Positions 6,621 through 8,263 of a stretch of DNA of 8,263 bases are shown piece after piece. Numbering within the stretch: position 1 is the first letter of the stretch; each line of letters begins with the position of its first letter. The translations under genes were made by a program, and so were the position numbers. The notes beneath the pieces were generated by a model. The model had not been told where the DNA came from and made no database searches. It worked only from the letters and a program-made list of their open reading frames with translations. The stretch is from Ekhidna sp. (GTDB lineage Bacteria > Bacteroidota > Bacteroidia > Cytophagales > Cyclobacteriaceae), in the NCBI GenBank assembly GCA_028821635.1, contig JAPPDO010000031.1:1-8263 (forward strand). The letters run 5' to 3'.

Positions 6621-6687
6621 TTAGCATTGCTAAAATGCGGTAGAATTATTCGTTCACTTGTTTACGCTACATCAGCAATGCTAAAAT
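6621..6687. repeat. Pair of near-identical short palindromes downstream of sod
   Basis: TTAGCATTGCTAA (6621-6633) is a perfect 6-bp inverted repeat around one base. A second copy, AGCAATGCT (6674-6682), continues to AAAAT as the first does: the 14-mers at 6623-6636 and 6674-6687 match at 13 positions. Because the core is palindromic the pair is also an 11-bp inverted repeat (6621-6631 with 6674-6684, 42-base loop). They begin 11 bases after the sod stop. No U-tract follows on the minus strand, so this is not a standard terminator; a regulator site pair, an mRNA-end hairpin or a small element remnant are all possible. Confidence 0.45.
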
Positions 6688-6694
6688 TTTATTC

Positions 6695-7294
6695 TTATCC
6701 CTCAAAGTTTTTAGCAACTGCATTCCAATTGATTACATTGAAGAATGCCTGTATATAATCAGGTCGTCTGTTCTGGTAGTTTAGATAGTATGCGTGCTCC
6801 CAAACATCAAGCCCTAAAATAGGTACTCCGTCACATCCGGCATCCGGCATCAACGGGTTATCTTGGTTTGCGGTGGAGCAAACTTCAACAGAGCCGTCAG
6901 TTTTTTTGCAGAGCCAAGCCCATCCGCTGCCAAATCTGGCGGCCGCAGCATTACTGAAAACAGTCTTAAATTCATCAAATGACCCGAAAGCAGCATTGAT
7001 GGCATCAGCCAGTGCTCCGGAGGGAACACCTCCACCATTAGAAGCCATGATGCTCCAGAAGAGGGTGTGGTTATAGTGCCCGCCGCCATTATTTCTTACA
7101 GCAGCATTGTCCGAGTGCTCTTTACAGAGGTCTTCAATAGATTTGTCACCCATGGTTGTCCCCCCAATGGCAGCATTCACTTTAGAGACGTATGCCGCAT
7201 GATGCTTACCATGATGAATTCCCATAGTTTTCGCATCAATATGTGGTTCCAACGCATCGTGTGCATAGGGTAAATTTGGTAATTTAAAAGCCAT
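6695..7294 (-). CDS. Superoxide dismutase, Mn/Fe family, Mn-type signatures
   Basis: The 199-residue enzyme converts superoxide to hydrogen peroxide and oxygen. Predicted metal ligands are His27 (in [12 protein letters not shown]), His76 ([10 protein letters not shown]), Asp163 and His167 ([14 protein letters not shown]). The second-shell Tyr35 is present, and the outer-sphere Gln lies in the C-terminal domain (Gln144 in TANQDNPLM) together with GGH in the N-terminal half, a combination typical of the Mn-type or cambialistic enzymes rather than classical FeSOD. There is no signal peptide, so it is cytoplasmic. It begins 60 bp after tadA and appears to have its own promoter. The GTTTG-free, A-rich region before ATG lacks a Shine-Dalgarno. 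Metal preference cannot be fixed by sequence alone, hence no sodA/sodB symbol. Confidence 0.96.
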   Translation of the reverse strand: MAFKLPNLPYAHDALEPHIDAKTMGIHHGKHHAAYVSKVNAAIGGTTMGDKSIEDLCKEHSDNAAVRNNGGGHYNHTLFWSIMASNGGGVPSGALADAINAAFGSFDEFKTVFSNAAAARFGSGWAWLCKKTDGSVEVCSTANQDNPLMPDAGCDGVPILGLDVWEHAYYLNYQNRRPDYIQAFFNVINWNAVAKNFEG

Positions 7295-7330
7295 AATGTG
7301 TTATTTTATTATAAGTTAAAAATGATTGAA

Positions 7331-7338
7331 CAAATATA
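7331..7338 (-). promoter_or_regulatory. Candidate -7 box of the sod promoter
   Basis: On the minus strand TATATTTG matches the Bacteroidota -7 consensus TAnnTTTG exactly, 36 bases before the sod ATG. No TTTG is found at the expected -33 distance, which would fall over the tadA stop. It supports separate transcription of sod, with a 5' leader of about 30 bases. Confidence 0.4.
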
Positions 7339-7354
7339 ACCGGAAAAGACGGTT

Positions 7355-7807
7355 TTAGTTGCCTCGGATTTTCCTAAAGAAATCCTTAACTAAAGTTTCA
7401 CACTCATTGGCCATGATGCCGACCTTCAACACCGTCTTGGGGTGTAGAATCTCTCTGTTGTATCGGGAGAAGCCCCGTTCTTTATCTTGGGCTCCTATTA
7501 TAAGGCTGCCTATTTGGGTCCAGAACAACCCTCCAGCACACATGCTGCAAGGCTCGAGTGTCACAAAAAGCGTACATTCGGTCAGGTATTTGCTATTAAG
7601 ATGATTTTGAGCGGCAGTCAAAGCCAACATCTCTGCATGAGCCGTTGCATCGTTGAGCCGTTCCACTCGATTATGATCTTTGGCAATGATTTTATTTTCA
7701 CAAACGACTACCGCCCCGACAGGAATTTCCCCCTCATTAAAGGCCGTCTCGGCTTCATGAAGAGCCTGCCTCATGAAATGGTCGTCGCTATGAATAGAGA
7801 GGGACAT
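7355..7807 (-). CDS. tadA: tRNA adenosine(34) deaminase TadA (nucleoside deaminase family)
   Basis: The 150-residue cytidine/deoxycytidylate-deaminase-fold protein carries the zinc site HAE at 57-59 (His57 ligand, Glu59 proton shuttle) and PCSMC at 86-90 (Cys87, Cys90). The surrounding sequence is TadA-like: an N-terminal MRQALHEAETAFNEGEIPVGAVVV segment, an Asn-Arg-Val element at about 46-48, and after the PCxxC motif a GAQDKERGFSRY stretch. TadA deaminates A34 to inosine in the tRNA-Arg anticodon and is normally essential. Guanine deaminases share the fold, so the assignment rests on overall resemblance. The start ATG is at 7805-7807, and a plus-strand -7 box lies directly upstream, suggesting a divergent arrangement. 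Confidence 0.88.
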   Translation of the reverse strand: MSLSIHSDDHFMRQALHEAETAFNEGEIPVGAVVVCENKIIAKDHNRVERLNDATAHAEMLALTAAQNHLNSKYLTECTLFVTLEPCSMCAGGLFWTQIGSLIIGAQDKERGFSRYNREILHPKTVLKVGIMANECETLVKDFFRKIRGN

Positions 7808-7818
7808 ATCTTTAACAT

Positions 7819-7826
7819 TATATTTG
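7819..7826 (+). promoter_or_regulatory. Candidate plus-strand -7 box upstream of tadA
   Basis: TATATTTG matches TAnnTTTG exactly on the plus strand and lies 22 bases before the ATG of the small plus-strand ORF at 7849. No matching -33 TTTG is visible, since that position is inside tadA. The match could be chance in such AT-rich DNA. Confidence 0.25.
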
Positions 7827-7848
7827 TTTAATCGTAAAGATTATCAAT

Positions 7849-8009
7849 ATGAGCGTTTCGGAAATTGATTTGCACAATATTCTTAAAAAGAAAATTGATG
7901 AGGGGAAAGCAGACTCTTTGGCTTCATCCGATTGACGTGGAACGTGAAAAAGAAATGAAGAACATCTTGTTCAAGGTTTTTGAATGTCAAAACAAAAAAT
8001 TTTAAAAAA
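7849..8009 (+). pseudogene. Possible small ORF broken by a frameshift
   Basis: ATG 7849 opens MSVSEIDLHNILKKKIDEGKA, which ends after 28 codons at TGA 7933-7935. Just before that stop, the +1 frame continues with protein-like sequence, LHPIDVEREKEMKNILFK and on to a TAA at 8007-8009. If one base were removed near 7919-7921 the two halves would join into a charged helical protein of about 52 residues. No family is recognised. It may be a decayed or miscalled small gene, or simply non-coding AT-rich DNA. Together with the stretch to 8263 it makes up the 456-bp region without a firm gene. Confidence 0.25.
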
Positions 8010-8022
8010 AACTAAAAAAACT

Positions 8023-8054
8023 TTTGCAAATAAGAAAACACTTTCCTACTATTG
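8023..8054 (+). promoter_or_regulatory. Candidate Bacteroidota-type promoter
   Basis: TTTG at 8023-8026 is followed after 20 bases by TACTATTG (8047-8054), one mismatch from TAnnTTTG, with A/T-rich spacer. Transcription would begin near 8060, in front of the small plus-strand ORF at 8097 that runs into the poly-C tract. Confidence 0.3.
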
Positions 8055-8096
8055 CTCAATAATTACATATATTTACATTTAATTAGTATCACAGTC

Positions 8097-8243
8097 ATGA
8101 CTAAAAATTTGAATAATACAAATAGGAAGCCGCCCCACAGAATGATGAGGCCGCTTCATACAAGAAGACAATTATTTTTTAACCTTAAATTACTTACTGG
8201 ATGGAAACCACTAGTGCCCCCCCCCCCCCCCCCCTATAAATAG
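8097..8243 (+). CDS. Small hypothetical ORF running through a poly-C tract
   Basis: ATG 8097 opens a 48-codon frame. The product is basic and Asn/Arg-rich at the start (MTKNLNNTNRKPPHRMMRPLH), followed by LFFNLKLLTGWKPLV, then six prolines encoded by the C run and YK before TAG. An in-frame ATG exists further up at 8052. The ATG at 8097 lies inside a 10-bp palindrome AGTCATGACT (8093-8102), and no Shine-Dalgarno is visible. No family is recognised. If the C run had 17 or 20 bases, the frame would stay open past the tract to the window end. It may be the 5' part of a longer, phase-variable gene, or non-coding. Confidence 0.25.
   Translation: MTKNLNNTNRKPPHRMMRPLHTRRQLFFNLKLLTGWKPLVPPPPPPYK
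8217..8234. repeat. Poly-C homopolymer of 18 bases
   Basis: Eighteen consecutive C residues occur in a very AT-rich neighbourhood, 29 bases from the window end, between CTAGTG and TATAAATAG. Such tracts slip during replication and are typical contingency sites in other bacteria, but they also arise as sequencing or assembly errors at contig ends. Confidence 0.9.
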
Positions 8244-8263
8244 TACTTTTAGGGGTTTGATCT

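Noticed and set aside
7295..7354. tadA-sod gap considered as a terminator for tadA.
   Set aside because: No stem followed by a U-tract is visible; the only recognisable element is the -7 box.
7487..7831. Plus-strand open frame of 114 codons opposite tadA.
   Set aside because: It is antisense to the zinc-site region of a well-supported deaminase and shows no recognisable domain.
6536..8098. Shared 11-mer ATCACAGTCAT at 6536-6546 and 8088-8098, both in intergenic DNA.
   Set aside because: Several 11-mer matches are expected by chance in about 8 kb, and the flanks do not match.

Overview
The window looks like chromosomal DNA from a member of the Bacteroidota, most likely a Cytophagales-type organism. 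The reasons are: a GldC gliding-motility protein; the order ftsX, DUF3098, uppP, truB, ribF, which I recall as typical of this phylum; A/T-rich translation starts with little Shine-Dalgarno; and several -7 boxes of the Bacteroidota TAnnTTTG type. All confidently called genes lie on the minus strand, so transcription runs from high to low coordinates.

Right part, in transcription order. tadA (tRNA adenosine deaminase) is followed after about 60 bp by a Mn-type superoxide dismutase gene that has its own -7 box. A 280-bp gap follows. It contains two near-identical small palindromes just after the sod stop, and, closer to the next gene, a stem-enclosed 8-codon mini-ORF with an unusually good Shine-Dalgarno. 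Next come an ECF sigma factor gene and, overlapping it by one base (TAATG), a gene for a single-pass membrane protein placed like an anti-sigma factor.

Central and left part. With a gap of only 39 bp after the anti-sigma-like gene, a tight run follows: ftsX, DUF3098, uppP, truB, ribF, an M48 zinc-protease lipoprotein and gldC. Junctions are ATGA overlaps or gaps of 15 bp or less. The run mixes envelope functions (FtsX, UppP, M48 protease, GldC) with housekeeping ones (TruB, RibF). Its position directly behind a sigma/anti-sigma-like pair suggests, but does not prove, that part of it is under envelope-stress control. The run ends at a hairpin that faces the 3' end of a plus-strand gene cut off by the left window edge.

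The right-hand 456 bp (7808-8263) contain no convincing intact gene. They hold a possible broken small plus-strand ORF behind a TATATTTG box, a second weak plus-strand ORF with a promoter-like sequence, and an 18-base poly-C run inside that ORF close to the window end. No tRNA, rRNA, CRISPR array, transposase or prophage gene was seen. The most interesting items are the sigma/anti-sigma-like pair in front of ftsX, the structured leader before the sigma gene, and the poly-C tract.
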